Of a stretch of 64,000 bases of DNA, positions 26,577-36,446 are shown piece after piece. Source of the DNA: HLUCCA09 sp965277275 (GTDB lineage: Bacteria; Pseudomonadota; Alphaproteobacteria; Rhodobacterales; Rhodobacteraceae). The notes below the pieces were generated by a model, which saw nothing but the letters and a program-made list of their open reading frames with translations, ran no database searches and was not told the origin of the DNA. Every line of letters begins with the position of its first letter. Positions within the stretch are counted from its first letter, which is position 1. Where the stretch lies: the NCBI GenBank assembly GCA_965277275.1, contig CBDICG010000002.1:1860001-1924000 (forward strand), written 5' to 3'. A program made the translations under genes and the position numbers.

Positions 26577-27884
26577 CTAAAGCACGTATCGGCTGAGATC
26601 GGCGGATTTGGCGAGCTCGCCGAGATTTGCCTCGACCATCCCGGCGTCGACTATGATCGTATCGCCTGAACGGTCCGGCGCGGTAAACGACAGCTCTTCG
26701 AACACCCGCTCCATCACGGTGTAGAGGCGCCGCGCGCCGATATTCTCAACCGTTGCGTTCACTTCCGCTGCGATCCGCGCCAGCGCCGCGATTCCATCTT
26801 CGGTGAATTCAACCGTCACTTCTTCGGTCTCCATCAGCGCGGTGTACTGGCGGGTCAGGGCGTTGTCGGTCTCGGTCAGGATGCGCACGAAGTCGTGCTC
26901 CGTCAGGGCACGAAGCTCCACCCGGATCGGTAAGCGGCCCTGAAGCTCGGGCAGCAGATCGGACGGCTTGGCGATGTGAAACGCGCCTGACGCGATAAAA
27001 AGGATATGGTCCGTCTTCACGGGGCCATGCTTGGTGCTCACGGTCGTGCCCTCGATCAAGGGCAGCAGATCCCGCTGCACCCCTTCGCGGCTGACCTCGC
27101 CGCCGCGGGCGTCCGACCGGGTGGCAACCTTGTCGATCTCGTCGAGAAACACGATCCCGTTTTGTTCGACAGCTTCGAGCGCATGGGTCTTCACCTGCTC
27201 GTCGTCGAGCAGCTTGTCAGCCTCTTCCGAAATCAGCACCTCGTAGCTGTCGGCGACGCGCAGTTTCTTCTTCGTCGTCCGCCCTCCGAAGGCCTTGCCG
27301 AAGATATCGCCAAGGTTCATGCCACCCATTCCACCGGCAGGCTGGCCGGGGATCTCGAACATCGGCATCTGCGGGGCGGGGTCCGCGACTTCCAGCTCGA
27401 TTTCATAGTCGTCCAGCTCGCCACGCTTGAGCTTGCCGCGGAACATCTCGCGCGTCTGTTCACGTGCATCCGCTCCGGCGATGGCCTCGATCACCCGATC
27501 CTCGGCCCGGTCATGGGCGCGGGCCTTCACGTCTTCGCGCATGTGTTCGCGGGTCATGGCGATGGCGGCGTCCATCAGATCCCGGATGATCTGCTCGACA
27601 TCGCGCCCGACGTAGCCCACTTCGGTGAATTTCGTCGCCTCGACCTTGATGAAGGGCGCCCGGGCGAGCTTGGCCAGACGGCGCGAGATCTCTGTCTTGC
27701 CCACACCGGTCGGCCCGATCATCAGGATATTCTTCGGGTAAACTTCCTCGCGCAGATCCGCCCCAAGCTGCCGCCGCCGCCAGCGCGAGCGCAAGGCGAC
27801 GGCCACGGCCCGTTTGGCCTCTTTCTGGCCGATGATGAAACGGTCGAGCTCCGAGACGATCTCGCGCGGGGTCAGGTCAGTCAT
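26577..27884 (-). CDS. hslU: ATP-dependent protease ATPase subunit HslU
   Basis: HslU is the AAA+ unfoldase of the HslUV protease. The natural start is the ATG at 27884 (MTDLTPREIVSELDRFIIGQ), giving 435 residues; the open frame continues much further upstream but only as a shadow of the next gene. It has Walker A GPTGVGKT at 57-64, the pore loop TEVGYVGRDVEQIIRD, Walker B-region GIVFLDEIDKVATR and the C-terminal LGELAKSADLSRYVL tail that inserts into HslV. It overlaps the DUF2157 gene by 4 bases, and hslV lies beyond that. Confidence 0.96.
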   Translation of the reverse strand: MTDLTPREIVSELDRFIIGQKEAKRAVAVALRSRWRRRQLGADLREEVYPKNILMIGPTGVGKTEISRRLAKLARAPFIKVEATKFTEVGYVGRDVEQIIRDLMDAAIAMTREHMREDVKARAHDRAEDRVIEAIAGADAREQTREMFRGKLKRGELDDYEIELEVADPAPQMPMFEIPGQPAGGMGGMNLGDIFGKAFGGRTTKKKLRVADSYEVLISEEADKLLDDEQVKTHALEAVEQNGIVFLDEIDKVATRSDARGGEVSREGVQRDLLPLIEGTTVSTKHGPVKTDHILFIASGAFHIAKPSDLLPELQGRLPIRVELRALTEHDFVRILTETDNALTRQYTALMETEEVTVEFTEDGIAALARIAAEVNATVENIGARRLYTVMERVFEELSFTAPDRSGDTIIVDAGMVEANLGELAKSADLSRYVL

Positions 27885-28960
27885 TCGGGGGTGTGTTCCT
27901 TGATCAGGGTCCAGGGGGGCAGGCGGCCTTTGCCCTGGAAGGCGGGAAGCGCGCGCATCAGCCCGCTGCGCAGGCTTTCCCAGAATGCGCCAAGCAGTAC
28001 GAGGCCGAGGCCCAGAAGGAGGATCGCGAGCATCGCCTGATCGTCGAGCACACCGATCGAGAGCGCAACCACGTAGCCCACGCCCGCCACGAGGAATGAT
28101 CGCCGATCGATCACCACGGCAAGGAGCGCGAGAAAGGACAGAAAGCCGACAAGCATGAGCTGTGCCAGGGCTGTCCCTTCCGTGAAGAGGGTCAGCGCCA
28201 CGGTGTTGACGATTGCAGGCGCGGCAATCACGTGCAGCCAGAAACCGGTCTGCGCGCGCCGCGTGACACGGTGGGGATCCGACATGTCGAAGCTGAGCGC
28301 GACAGCAAACCCGATGAGGCCCAGAACGATCGTGAGAATGGCAAAGGGGCCATCCGCGGTCAGCAGGAAGACCTCTTCGAAGTTCGGAACCTCCGCTCCC
28401 CGCAGGATCAGTGCGGACCCCGCCGTCGCGAAGATCCCCAACGCCACCAGCGCCATGGAAAACGGAATGCGGAACGCCGCGTACCACCCCAGCATGGCCA
28501 CGGTCGTGATCGCACCCGTGGCAACGGCACGTTCCTGAAAGTTCATGCCCCATTGCCAGCCGAGGCTCGCCCCAAGCTGCATCGCCGCCAATCCGAACAT
28601 CACCGTGAGCGCAATCGACGGGGCGATCATCCGCCGCTTCAGCGTGAAATATGCCGCAAGCGCGGCCGACGTCGCCATCGTGATCCCGGCATAGAGGCCA
28701 AGGTTCTGCCCCACCGCACCGAGCGACGTCATCGCCGAGACCCCGGTGATCCCCATCCATCCCGCGTACAGGATGACGAGGCCCACGACGATGAAGATCT
28801 CGTTGAACCCCTTGAAGAGCTCGAAAGGTTCATCAAGCCCTGCCGTCTTTTCGCGCACGCCCTGCCGTTGTTCGGACAGCGCAAGCACCGAAGCCGCCTG
28901 CGCCTCCGAAATCATGCCCGCCGCTACCGCGGCCCGCAGGTCGTCGCGATTGAGGCTCAT
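27881..28960 (-). CDS. DUF2157-like polytopic membrane protein
   Basis: The 359-residue protein begins with a soluble helix-turn region (MSLNRDDLRAAVAAGMISEA, then AASVLALSEQ) typical of DUF2157. At least nine hydrophobic membrane segments follow, starting around IFIVVGLVILYAGWMGITG. No catalytic motif is visible and the family has no agreed function. It sits between hslV and hslU with 4-base start/stop overlaps on both sides (28957-28960 and 27881-27884). It is therefore translationally coupled to both protease subunits, which makes a link to HslUV plausible but unproven. Confidence 0.85.
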   Translation of the reverse strand: MSLNRDDLRAAVAAGMISEAQAASVLALSEQRQGVREKTAGLDEPFELFKGFNEIFIVVGLVILYAGWMGITGVSAMTSLGAVGQNLGLYAGITMATSAALAAYFTLKRRMIAPSIALTVMFGLAAMQLGASLGWQWGMNFQERAVATGAITTVAMLGWYAAFRIPFSMALVALGIFATAGSALILRGAEVPNFEEVFLLTADGPFAILTIVLGLIGFAVALSFDMSDPHRVTRRAQTGFWLHVIAAPAIVNTVALTLFTEGTALAQLMLVGFLSFLALLAVVIDRRSFLVAGVGYVVALSIGVLDDQAMLAILLLGLGLVLLGAFWESLRSGLMRALPAFQGKGRLPPWTLIKEHTPE

Positions 28961-29514
28961 GGAGCGATCCGCTCCACCGTGAGATTGCCATTGGTGTACA
29001 CGCAGATATCGGCGGCAATCGCCATCGCCTGGCGGGCGATCTCCTCCGCGCCGAGATCCGTCGCCATCAGCCCGCGCGCAGCGGCGAGGGCGAAGTTTCC
29101 ACCCGAGCCGATCGCGGCGATCCCATGCTCGGGCTCCAGCACGTCCCCGGCTCCGGTCACGACCAGCAGGTCCGTCCCATCGGTGACGATCAGCATAGCT
29201 TCGAGCTTCTGGAGGTACTTGTCCGTGCGCCAATCCTTCGCCAGCTCGACACACGCGCGCTGAAGCTGCCCCGGCGTCGCCTCCAGCTTGGTCTCGAGCC
29301 GCTCAAGCAGCGTGAATGCATCCGCAGTGGATCCGGCAAACCCGGCCACCACGTCGCGCCCCCCCGGAGAGAGCCGCCGCACCTTGCGCGCCGTACCCTT
29401 GATCACCGTCTGGCCCAGGCTCACCTGCCCGTCGCCAGCGACAACCACCTCGCCCCCGCGCCGCACGCCGACAATCGTCGTGCCGTGCCAGCCGGGAAAG
29501 TCTGTCTGTGCCAT
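28957..29514 (-). CDS. hslV: ATP-dependent protease peptidase subunit HslV
   Basis: HslV is the threonine-protease core of HslUV. The 185-residue precursor has an 11-residue leader (MAQTDFPGWHG) before the catalytic Thr12 in TTIVGVRRGGEVVVAGDGQV. VIKGTARKVRRL, GFAGSTADAFTLLERLE and GSGGNFALAAARGL follow, all family hallmarks. Many HslV proteins have only Met before the catalytic Thr, so a longer leader must be processed. It is the first gene of the hslV-DUF2157-hslU unit. Confidence 0.96.
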   Translation of the reverse strand: MAQTDFPGWHGTTIVGVRRGGEVVVAGDGQVSLGQTVIKGTARKVRRLSPGGRDVVAGFAGSTADAFTLLERLETKLEATPGQLQRACVELAKDWRTDKYLQKLEAMLIVTDGTDLLVVTGAGDVLEPEHGIAAIGSGGNFALAAARGLMATDLGAEEIARQAMAIAADICVYTNGNLTVERIAP

Positions 29515-29660
29515 GCAGTCCTCCGTTCCGCCGCTATATGGCCCGGCACCGTTGCGCGCACAACCGCCGCCCCGCCCCGCGCATTGCCTTCTTTCTGCTC
29601 GAAATACGCACCTTCACCGGTCACCACACCGTGCGCCGCGCTGACAGGCTGTTGCCCAAG

Positions 29661-29685
29661 AAAAAAGGGCGCCGAAGCGCCCCTT
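29661..29685 (-). terminator. intrinsic terminator after trxA
   Basis: The stem GGGCGC/GCGCCC with loop CGAA has a run of six A on the + strand at 29661-29666, so it reads as a hairpin followed by six T on the - strand. It lies about 26 bases past the trxA stop and would end the tsaE-to-trxA unit. Confidence 0.88.
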
Positions 29686-29710
29686 CCCATCGCAAGCAAC
29701 GGTGCGGCGC

Positions 29711-30031
29711 TCAGATCGCGCCTTCGATCCAGCTTTGCAGCGCAGCTTTCGGGGCGGCGCCGGTCTTGTTGGAGACAACCTCACCATCCTTGAAGAGAAA
29801 GAGCGCCGGGATCCCGCGCACATTGAGCGAAGCCGCCGCCTGCATGTTCTCGTCGACGTTGACCTTCACGATCTTCACTTTGCCCTCCATCTCTTCGGAG
29901 AGCTCCTCGAGCGCCGGGCCGATCTGCTTGCAGGGGCCGCACCACTCGGCCCAGAAATCCACCACAACGGGGATGTCGGAGTTCTTCACTTCGGTGTCGA
30001 AGCTGTCGTCGGTCACGGCATGGGTTGCCAT
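29711..30031 (-). CDS. trxA: thioredoxin 1
   Basis: Thioredoxin is the general disulfide reductant of the cytoplasm. The 106-residue protein starts MATHAVTDDSFDTEV (ATG at 30031 after GGAGGCCCC; an upstream frame opening was rejected). It has the active site WAEWCGPCK with C31 and C34, the cis-Pro segment VRGIPALFLFKDG and the normal length. It lies 80 bases downstream of addA, the last gene of a long leftward series, and is followed by an intrinsic terminator. Confidence 0.97.
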   Translation of the reverse strand: MATHAVTDDSFDTEVKNSDIPVVVDFWAEWCGPCKQIGPALEELSEEMEGKVKIVKVNVDENMQAAASLNVRGIPALFLFKDGEVVSNKTGAAPKAALQSWIEGAI

Positions 30032-30111
30032 CGGGGCCTCCTGGGGCTGACGCACAATGTTGGAGCGCGAACGTAAGAACGGGGCTGCGGGGCGTCAAGC
30101 ACCCGCCGTCG

Positions 30112-33100
30112 TCACGGCCGCGTGTTCTTGGCCGGCGTTGTCGCGAGCGACGTGGCAACAAGAGCGCCCGGCAGGCGCATCAGGGTCGCCGTCCGGGTCC
30201 AGAGCAGGGCCGTTTCGATCACGCGGTCGGGATAGATCTGCGCAAGGGCAGCGGCATAGGCCCCCATCTGGCGCAAGAGCCCGTCGGGTACGTCCTCCGG
30301 GTACTCGGGCACAACCCGGTTCGTCTTGAAATCAACGGCCAGAACCCGCTCCTGCATCACATGCAGGCGGTCGATCTGACCATGCAGACGGGCGCCGTCC
30401 AGCTCCGGCAGCGCAGCGGTCAGGCTGACCTCGGCAAGGGTTTCAGAGGAAAACAGCGACGCAAGGGCGGCATCCCGCAGGATGGCGGCGACCTCGTCGA
30501 GATCCTCGGGCGGGCAGGCATTTGGAACGCACAGCAAATCGGCCTGCTCCGGCCAATCGGATTGGGGAACGCTGGGCAAGTGTTCGAGAAGAAGGTGGAT
30601 GCGTGTGCCTCGCGCCAAGGCCTCCTCTTCGGTGTCACCGGCCTCGCCCGGCAGTGCCTTTGCGCCGCCGAGCCCGGAGGGCGCGAGGCTCTGGCGCGGG
30701 CGCTCGGGCAGGGCTGCGAGCTGGTGCGCCCAGTCGGGGAGCACCGGAGCCGGTGCGCTTGCGGGCGCCGCGTCGACGTCGCTCAATGCCGCCTCGTCAG
30801 GCCAGGCGGGGCTTTGCAGGCGGAGTGTTCCGTCCTCCAGCACTTCGGCGCCCGAGGCACGCAGGCCCTCCGCGATCTGATCGTACCAGCTGTCTTCGGG
30901 ATCAGAGCCGAGATCCCCTGCAGCGGCGACAACAAGCCATTGCTCGGCCCGGGTCATGGCGACGTAGAGAAGCCGCCGCGCCTCTTCCTTGCGTCCCTCG
31001 ATCGCGCTGTTCCGCAAGGCTGAAAGCAGCGGCGGAGCATCGTCCTTGCGCACAGACCAAAGGGCCGTTCCGTCATCGTCGCTCAGGACCTTTTCGGAAA
31101 GGCGCGTCTGCTGTTTCTGCTTGGCCGTATCGGGGAGGATCACGATCGGCGCTTCAAGGCCCTTGGCACCATGCACTGTCATCACGCGCAGCTTGGCACC
31201 GCGCCCCTCGGCGCGCCGCTTCACCTGCGCGGTGCTCGCGTCTTGCACCGCGAGAAAGCCGGTCAGGCTGGGCACATCCGAGCGCTCATAGGCGAGCGCG
31301 CGCGACAAGAGCGCGTCGATCCCGTCGGTCGCCTCCGCGCCCAACCGGGCGACAAGCTTGCGACGGCCATCATGGGCGATCAGCAGCCGTTCGATCAGCT
31401 CGTAGGGGCGCAGGTAATCCGACGCATTCCGCAGGTCGGCCAGCATCCCGAAGGTTTCCGGATGCTCGTCCTTTCGGGCACGGAGCGTGGCCCAGAGGTG
31501 CGGCTCTTTCCGGCCCTGGGCGAGGTCGTAAAGCTCTGCTTCCGTCCACCCACAAAGCGGCGATCGCAGGACAGTCGCAAGCGACAGCGAATCCTCTGGC
31601 AGGTCAAGAAAGGCGAGGACCGCGCAGATATCCTTTACGGCGAGCTCCTCGGCGAGCTTCAGCACATCCGCGCCAGCCACATCGAGCCGGACGGATTTGC
31701 ACGCGCGGATCACTTCGTGAAAGAGAGTGCCGCGGCTCTGGACAAGGATCAGGATGTCGCCCGCCGTCACGGGGCGCATTTGGCCTGTGGTGTCCTGCAG
31801 TTGCGCCGTGTCGACCATGTGCCGGGCTGCTTTTGCAACCTGCCGTGCAAGCTGGGCGCGGTGATGCTCCGGGCTGATCCTGTCCACCGGGTCGAACCAG
31901 GCGCCGCCCTCATCGTCGTCCGGAGGCTCGATTGCGGGCCAAAGCTCGACCCGCCCAGGCATATCTGCGCGAAACGCCCGGTGCCGGATGTCGCCACCCA
32001 GGCCTTCGCGGTTTTCGGGTGGGAAGGTCGCATCGACGACCCGCAGGATCTCGGGCGCGGAGCGGAAGGAATACTCGAGCTCCAGCGCATTGAGAAATAC
32101 CCCGATCCGATCCAACCGCTCAGTGAACGCGTTCTTCATCCGCAGGAAGCTTTCGGGCTCGGCGCCTTGAAACGAATAGATCGACTGCTTCATGTCGCCC
32201 ACGACGAAGAGCGTCCGGTCTCCGGGTTCGGCACTTCCCTCACCGGCGGTGAATTCGCGCGTCAGAAGCTCGATCACGCGCCACTGTGCCGGGCTCGTAT
32301 CCTGCGCCTCGTCGACGAGCAGATGGTCGATGCCGCCGTCGAGCCGGTAGAGCACCCAATCGGCCACACCCGGATCGCTCAGAAGGCGCTCCGTGCGCTC
32401 GATCAGATCGTCGAAATCCAGCAGCCCGCGCTCCATCTTCGCGGCGTCATAGGCGGGCAGGAACATGGCGGCAAAACGCTGGAGGGCGTGCGTCTTCTCG
32501 GCGGCATCGAAGGCGCGCAATGCCGGCGATGCAGTGCACAGCGCCTCCGCGAGCGCGTCGATGTCGTCTCCCCCGTCGCCCAGAATATCCCGCGCGGCAT
32601 TGGTTAGTAGCCGGGCCTTCGGGCGCGACCGATCCGCGAGGAGCAAGCCGCTGCACAGCGCATCGAAACGTGAGGCGGCGCCCGGGGCATCGGCGGCGCG
32701 CCGCAGGTGTCCGGCGAGGTCGGTCATTGTCTTGCCCAGATCGGCAATGGCGTCGGCAGTCGCGCGGAGATCTGACGTGCGCACGCCATCGAGCGCCACT
32801 TCCAGCGTAGTGTCCTTCGTGGCGTCTACAGGAACGCCGAAACGGGCCAAGGTGGCGTTGCGATCCGGCTGCACCGGGAAGCCGTGCCGGTTGCGGTGGA
32901 TCGAGGCACAGAGCGGGCCGAAATCCGCGTCCGACACGAGAGCGGCCATGTCAAACACGACGTCTCTATCGCGGATCACGAGATCGCGCAGTACATCGCG
33001 CTGCAACCGTTCCGTCGCGACATCGTCCATCTCGCGAAAACCGGGGCTGAGCCCGGCCTCGCGCGGGAACCGCCGCAGGACCCCCGCGCAAAAGGAGTGG

Positions 33101-33483
33101 ATGGTCTGGATCTTGAGCCCGCCCGGCGTCTCGATGGCGCGGGCGAACAGGCGGCGCGCTTCCGCGAGCGTCTCTGCGTCGGACGCGTTCTCGACCCCAA
33201 GCTGGGCCAGCGCGGCCCGCAGCGCCTCGTCATCCGCCATGGACCACTCGCCGAGGCGAGAGAACAGACGGTTCTGCATCTCGCTCGCCGCGGCCTTGGT
33301 ATAGGTGAGGCAGAGTACGTTCTGCGGGGGTGTTCCGCCCAGAAGCAGGCGCGCGACCCTGTCCGTCAGCACGCGGGTCTTGCCGGACCCGGCATTCGCC
33401 GAAACCCATGTCGAGGCGCCGGGATCTGCCGCCTCGACCTGCCGTTGCGTGGCGGCGTCCCGCTTCGGGGTTGGGACGCTCAT
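30112..33483 (-). CDS. addA: double-strand break repair helicase-nuclease AddA
   Basis: AddA is the UvrD-like helicase and nuclease subunit of AddAB, the alphaproteobacterial counterpart of RecBCD. The protein is 1123 residues from the ATG at 33483 (MSVPTPKRDAATQRQVEAAD). It has Walker A ANAGSGKT at 29-36, LCLTYTKAAASEMQ, the Walker B/DEAQ segment LLVDEAQDTSPAQW, VGDMKQSIYSFQGAEP, VMTVHGAKGLEAPIVIL and VAMTRAEQWL. The C-terminal PD-(D/E)xK nuclease contains VLAVDFKTNR. The start overlaps the addB stop by 4 bases. Confidence 0.96.
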   Translation of the reverse strand: MSVPTPKRDAATQRQVEAADPGASTWVSANAGSGKTRVLTDRVARLLLGGTPPQNVLCLTYTKAAASEMQNRLFSRLGEWSMADDEALRAALAQLGVENASDAETLAEARRLFARAIETPGGLKIQTIHSFCAGVLRRFPREAGLSPGFREMDDVATERLQRDVLRDLVIRDRDVVFDMAALVSDADFGPLCASIHRNRHGFPVQPDRNATLARFGVPVDATKDTTLEVALDGVRTSDLRATADAIADLGKTMTDLAGHLRRAADAPGAASRFDALCSGLLLADRSRPKARLLTNAARDILGDGGDDIDALAEALCTASPALRAFDAAEKTHALQRFAAMFLPAYDAAKMERGLLDFDDLIERTERLLSDPGVADWVLYRLDGGIDHLLVDEAQDTSPAQWRVIELLTREFTAGEGSAEPGDRTLFVVGDMKQSIYSFQGAEPESFLRMKNAFTERLDRIGVFLNALELEYSFRSAPEILRVVDATFPPENREGLGGDIRHRAFRADMPGRVELWPAIEPPDDDEGGAWFDPVDRISPEHHRAQLARQVAKAARHMVDTAQLQDTTGQMRPVTAGDILILVQSRGTLFHEVIRACKSVRLDVAGADVLKLAEELAVKDICAVLAFLDLPEDSLSLATVLRSPLCGWTEAELYDLAQGRKEPHLWATLRARKDEHPETFGMLADLRNASDYLRPYELIERLLIAHDGRRKLVARLGAEATDGIDALLSRALAYERSDVPSLTGFLAVQDASTAQVKRRAEGRGAKLRVMTVHGAKGLEAPIVILPDTAKQKQQTRLSEKVLSDDDGTALWSVRKDDAPPLLSALRNSAIEGRKEEARRLLYVAMTRAEQWLVVAAAGDLGSDPEDSWYDQIAEGLRASGAEVLEDGTLRLQSPAWPDEAALSDVDAAPASAPAPVLPDWAHQLAALPERPRQSLAPSGLGGAKALPGEAGDTEEEALARGTRIHLLLEHLPSVPQSDWPEQADLLCVPNACPPEDLDEVAAILRDAALASLFSSETLAEVSLTAALPELDGARLHGQIDRLHVMQERVLAVDFKTNRVVPEYPEDVPDGLLRQMGAYAAALAQIYPDRVIETALLWTRTATLMRLPGALVATSLATTPAKNTRP

Positions 33484-36446
33484 GAGGGGTGGCCGACGTC
33501 TTCGGGTGCGGGATCGTCTGTCAGATCCCATTCACCGAGGCGTGACAGGTGATCAAAGTCCCCCGAAAAGCGCATCTTCTCCGCGGCGCGCTGGGCGGTG
33601 TAGCCACGGCTCGGGTCCTGATACGCGGCGATCAGGCGGCGCAGGCCGTCGAGCGCGGCATCGGGTGCCCGGATGCCGTTCTTGTCCGTCAGCGGGATCG
33701 CGCGATCCCCCCCGGATGCTCCGAGGGCGATGTAGCTCATGGCACTTACGGGGGCAGCGTCGAGCGCGTGAAAGGCGCCGCGCTCCGCCATCGCGGCCTC
33801 CAGCGTCAATTGTTTGTCGAACGCCGCTACCTGCTTGGCCGTGGGGGGGGCGCCGGATTTGTAGTCATGGATCGCGTAGGTGCCGTCGGCGCGGCGATCG
33901 ATCCGGTCCGGCTTGGCGCGCAGGGTGAAGTGCGGTGTGCCGAGGTCGAGCTTGCCCTGCCCCTCGACGAGAACGGGAGCGCCCTCGGAAAGGCGGGCCA
34001 TCTCACCGGCGATGATCCGGTCCGCGACACTCATCAGTCGGGCATGCCAGAGGGTCTGGATCGCCGGGTCGGCGCTCATCCTCGCAAGGTGCGTCCGGGC
34101 CGCGGTATCGAGGGCGGCCCGCGCGGCGTTGTTATCCGCCTTCCAGTCGGAAGCGCTCTTAAGAAACGCCTCCATCACCTCGTGCAACGCGATGCCCCGC
34201 TCGCGGGCATCTCCCGTGGGGAGCAGCGGCTGCAACTTCTTCAGGCCAAGGATGTATTGCGCGTAGATCGCATAGGGATCTCGGATCAGCGTGGTGATGC
34301 GCGTCACGTAAAGCGAGGTCGGCCGCACCGCGACGGGGGGCCGGGGTGCAGGCCTGCGCGCGGGCGGTGTGTCGCGTTCGGGTGCCTCCAGCGCGCGGGC
34401 CTGATCAAGGAGGGTCGCCCCACGGGCTTTCATGTCCGCAAGGGCTGTCTGCCCGTCTGTGCTCAGGCCCTTCAGCAGGGTCGTCAGCCGATTGAGCCAC
34501 CGCGAGGGAACCGTCTCGGCCTCGGCATCCCGCACCGCACGGGTGAGCAGCACTTCGGGAGCGGCGATGGCTTGCTGGAAGTCGTGGGCGGCGAGCCCGA
34601 TCCGGCGTTCGGGGAGCAGAAGCCCGGCCTCGCGCCGCATCGAACGGTTGAGCCAGGGATCGGGGGCAGGCAGGTCGGGCCACGTGCCGTCATTCAGCCC
34701 GGCGAGAATGGCGAGATCGACACCCCCGGCACGCGCCTCTAGCGTGCCCCAGATCATCACGCCAGGGTGTGGGCGGCGCGGGTCTGTCACCGGGACGCGG
34801 CCCAGATGGGAGAGAAGCAGATCGCCGTAACGCGCCGCCGAAATGTCGGCATCGAAGGCGGGCGCCGCACGCGACAGGCTCGCCATCGCGTCTTGTGCTG
34901 CCGCGCCCGCGGGTTCGAGCCAAAGTGCGCCGGGCGCCTTGCCATCGGCGCCCGCTGCCAAGTGTTCGGTCAGGGCAAGGTGGTCGGTGATGGTTCGTTC
35001 CAGCGGTTGGCGTGCCCGCTTTGCAAGTGCAAGCAGTGCACCGACCCAAGCCGCCCAGGGCGCAAACCTGCCATCCTGCACTTCGCCAAACCTTGCGAGC
35101 GCGGCGGCGTCCGGCTCGTTGATGGCGTGGTGCCGCAGGTAGAGCTCGAGCTCGCGGGTCGCGAGCAGGTGCGTGCCGCGGTTCCATGGCGCGTCCGGCG
35201 CGGTACCGGTGCTTGTCAGGGGGTGTTTCAGCAGCGCCAGGACCTCGGGCAGGGTCAACGGAGCGGCCATCAGCCTGGCCGTCATCCGCAGGAGCCGACC
35301 GGGGGGTGTCTGCTGCAGCGGGGTGCCGCCGCTGTCGTCCGGCTCGATGCGCCAGCGATCGAGGACAGCCGCGACCTGCCGCGTCAGTTCCCTGTCGGGC
35401 GTGACGAGCGCGGCGCGGTGTCCGTCGGCCACGGCCTGACGGAGGCGCAATGCGATGGCGGCAGCTTCGAGCCGGGGGTTCGGGGCCTCGAGCAGCGCGA
35501 CATGCCGGGTGGCCTCCCCGAGTGGCGGCAGGGCGGACCCGGCCTCGCGCCATCGGTCCGTCACCGGGGCAGGGCAAAGGGCAAGGCTGACGACAAGATT
35601 GCGCGCAGGATCCGGTGCGATGGCGCTGTCCACCCACGGCCGGATCTCGCGCGGGGCGATGTTCAACGCGTCGGTGAGCAGGCGGTAGCGGTACTGTGGG
35701 TGATCCTCGGCGCTGCCCGCCCCGTCGAGTGCGCGCCACTGGCTCTCGGGCATGTCGAAATCGAACCCGGGCAGGATCACCGCGCCACCGGGCAGTGCCG
35801 CCACAGCTTGCATGAGCTGGCGCGTCGCCCCGCGGGAGCCTGTCGATCCCGCTATGATGATCGGATCGCGCGGCGGGGCGAGCGCCCAGCGCGCGACGAG
35901 AGCCTCAACGATCTGGCGTCTGCGGGCCTCGCCGCCCGGCAGGCGGGGATCGGTTTCGGCGATATAGTCGTAGGCGGCACTGACGATGGCGCGCCCGCGC
36001 TGCCAATGGCTGGCAAACCGGGCGGCATCGATCCTGTCGAGCGTGGCAGCGCCGATGCCTTCGCCTTCGAGCTTGTCCATCAGCTCCGCCAAGCTCTGCG
36101 CGAGGTCGAAGAGCGCGGATTTGGGCGCGAGATCGGGCTGGCTGTCGGTCAGCGCGTCGAGCAGCCGCGCGAGGTGGAGCATCAGCGCGAGCCGGGGCAT
36201 CGCAGCCGGGATCGACAGGCAGCGCGCCATGGGTTCGAGATCCGAGACCGGCAGGATGCGCGGGACGAGGCGCGGGGGCCCGGCGTCGAACCGGTCGCGC
36301 AGGAGGCGCGCCATCCGGCCTGCATTGACGATGAGCGTCATCCGCCCCCAGGCCTCCGGTGGCGCATCCCCGTAGCGCGCATCGAGCCCTTGCAGGACGG
36401 CCGCCGCGAAATTCGCTCCCGGTGGCACGCCGAAGAGAGCCGTCAT
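33480..36446 (-). CDS. addB: double-strand break repair protein AddB
   Basis: AddB is the second AddAB subunit, with an inactive helicase-like fold for Chi recognition and a C-terminal nuclease. The 988-residue protein has the AddB segments PRILPVSDLEPMA, IIAGSTGSRGATRQLMQAVA and LAILAGLNDGTWPDLPAPDPW. The nuclease motif near the end is FTLRAKPDRIDRR...AIHDYKSG. I see no Fe-S cluster cysteines of the Bacillus type. It overlaps the murU-like and addA genes by 4 bases each, so the whole series is translationally coupled. Confidence 0.95.
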   Translation of the reverse strand: MTALFGVPPGANFAAAVLQGLDARYGDAPPEAWGRMTLIVNAGRMARLLRDRFDAGPPRLVPRILPVSDLEPMARCLSIPAAMPRLALMLHLARLLDALTDSQPDLAPKSALFDLAQSLAELMDKLEGEGIGAATLDRIDAARFASHWQRGRAIVSAAYDYIAETDPRLPGGEARRRQIVEALVARWALAPPRDPIIIAGSTGSRGATRQLMQAVAALPGGAVILPGFDFDMPESQWRALDGAGSAEDHPQYRYRLLTDALNIAPREIRPWVDSAIAPDPARNLVVSLALCPAPVTDRWREAGSALPPLGEATRHVALLEAPNPRLEAAAIALRLRQAVADGHRAALVTPDRELTRQVAAVLDRWRIEPDDSGGTPLQQTPPGRLLRMTARLMAAPLTLPEVLALLKHPLTSTGTAPDAPWNRGTHLLATRELELYLRHHAINEPDAAALARFGEVQDGRFAPWAAWVGALLALAKRARQPLERTITDHLALTEHLAAGADGKAPGALWLEPAGAAAQDAMASLSRAAPAFDADISAARYGDLLLSHLGRVPVTDPRRPHPGVMIWGTLEARAGGVDLAILAGLNDGTWPDLPAPDPWLNRSMRREAGLLLPERRIGLAAHDFQQAIAAPEVLLTRAVRDAEAETVPSRWLNRLTTLLKGLSTDGQTALADMKARGATLLDQARALEAPERDTPPARRPAPRPPVAVRPTSLYVTRITTLIRDPYAIYAQYILGLKKLQPLLPTGDARERGIALHEVMEAFLKSASDWKADNNAARAALDTAARTHLARMSADPAIQTLWHARLMSVADRIIAGEMARLSEGAPVLVEGQGKLDLGTPHFTLRAKPDRIDRRADGTYAIHDYKSGAPPTAKQVAAFDKQLTLEAAMAERGAFHALDAAPVSAMSYIALGASGGDRAIPLTDKNGIRAPDAALDGLRRLIAAYQDPSRGYTAQRAAEKMRFSGDFDHLSRLGEWDLTDDPAPEDVGHPS

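Noticed and set aside
27885..28760. Upstream extension of the hslU frame (to 727 residues)
   Set aside because: The added sequence is Arg/Gly/Cys-rich and is the shadow of the DUF2157-like gene; a standard HslU N-terminus begins at 27884.
31171..32607. Long rightward open frame opposite addA
   Set aside because: Antisense shadow of addA with no domain or ribosome-binding site; the addA reading has all helicase motifs.
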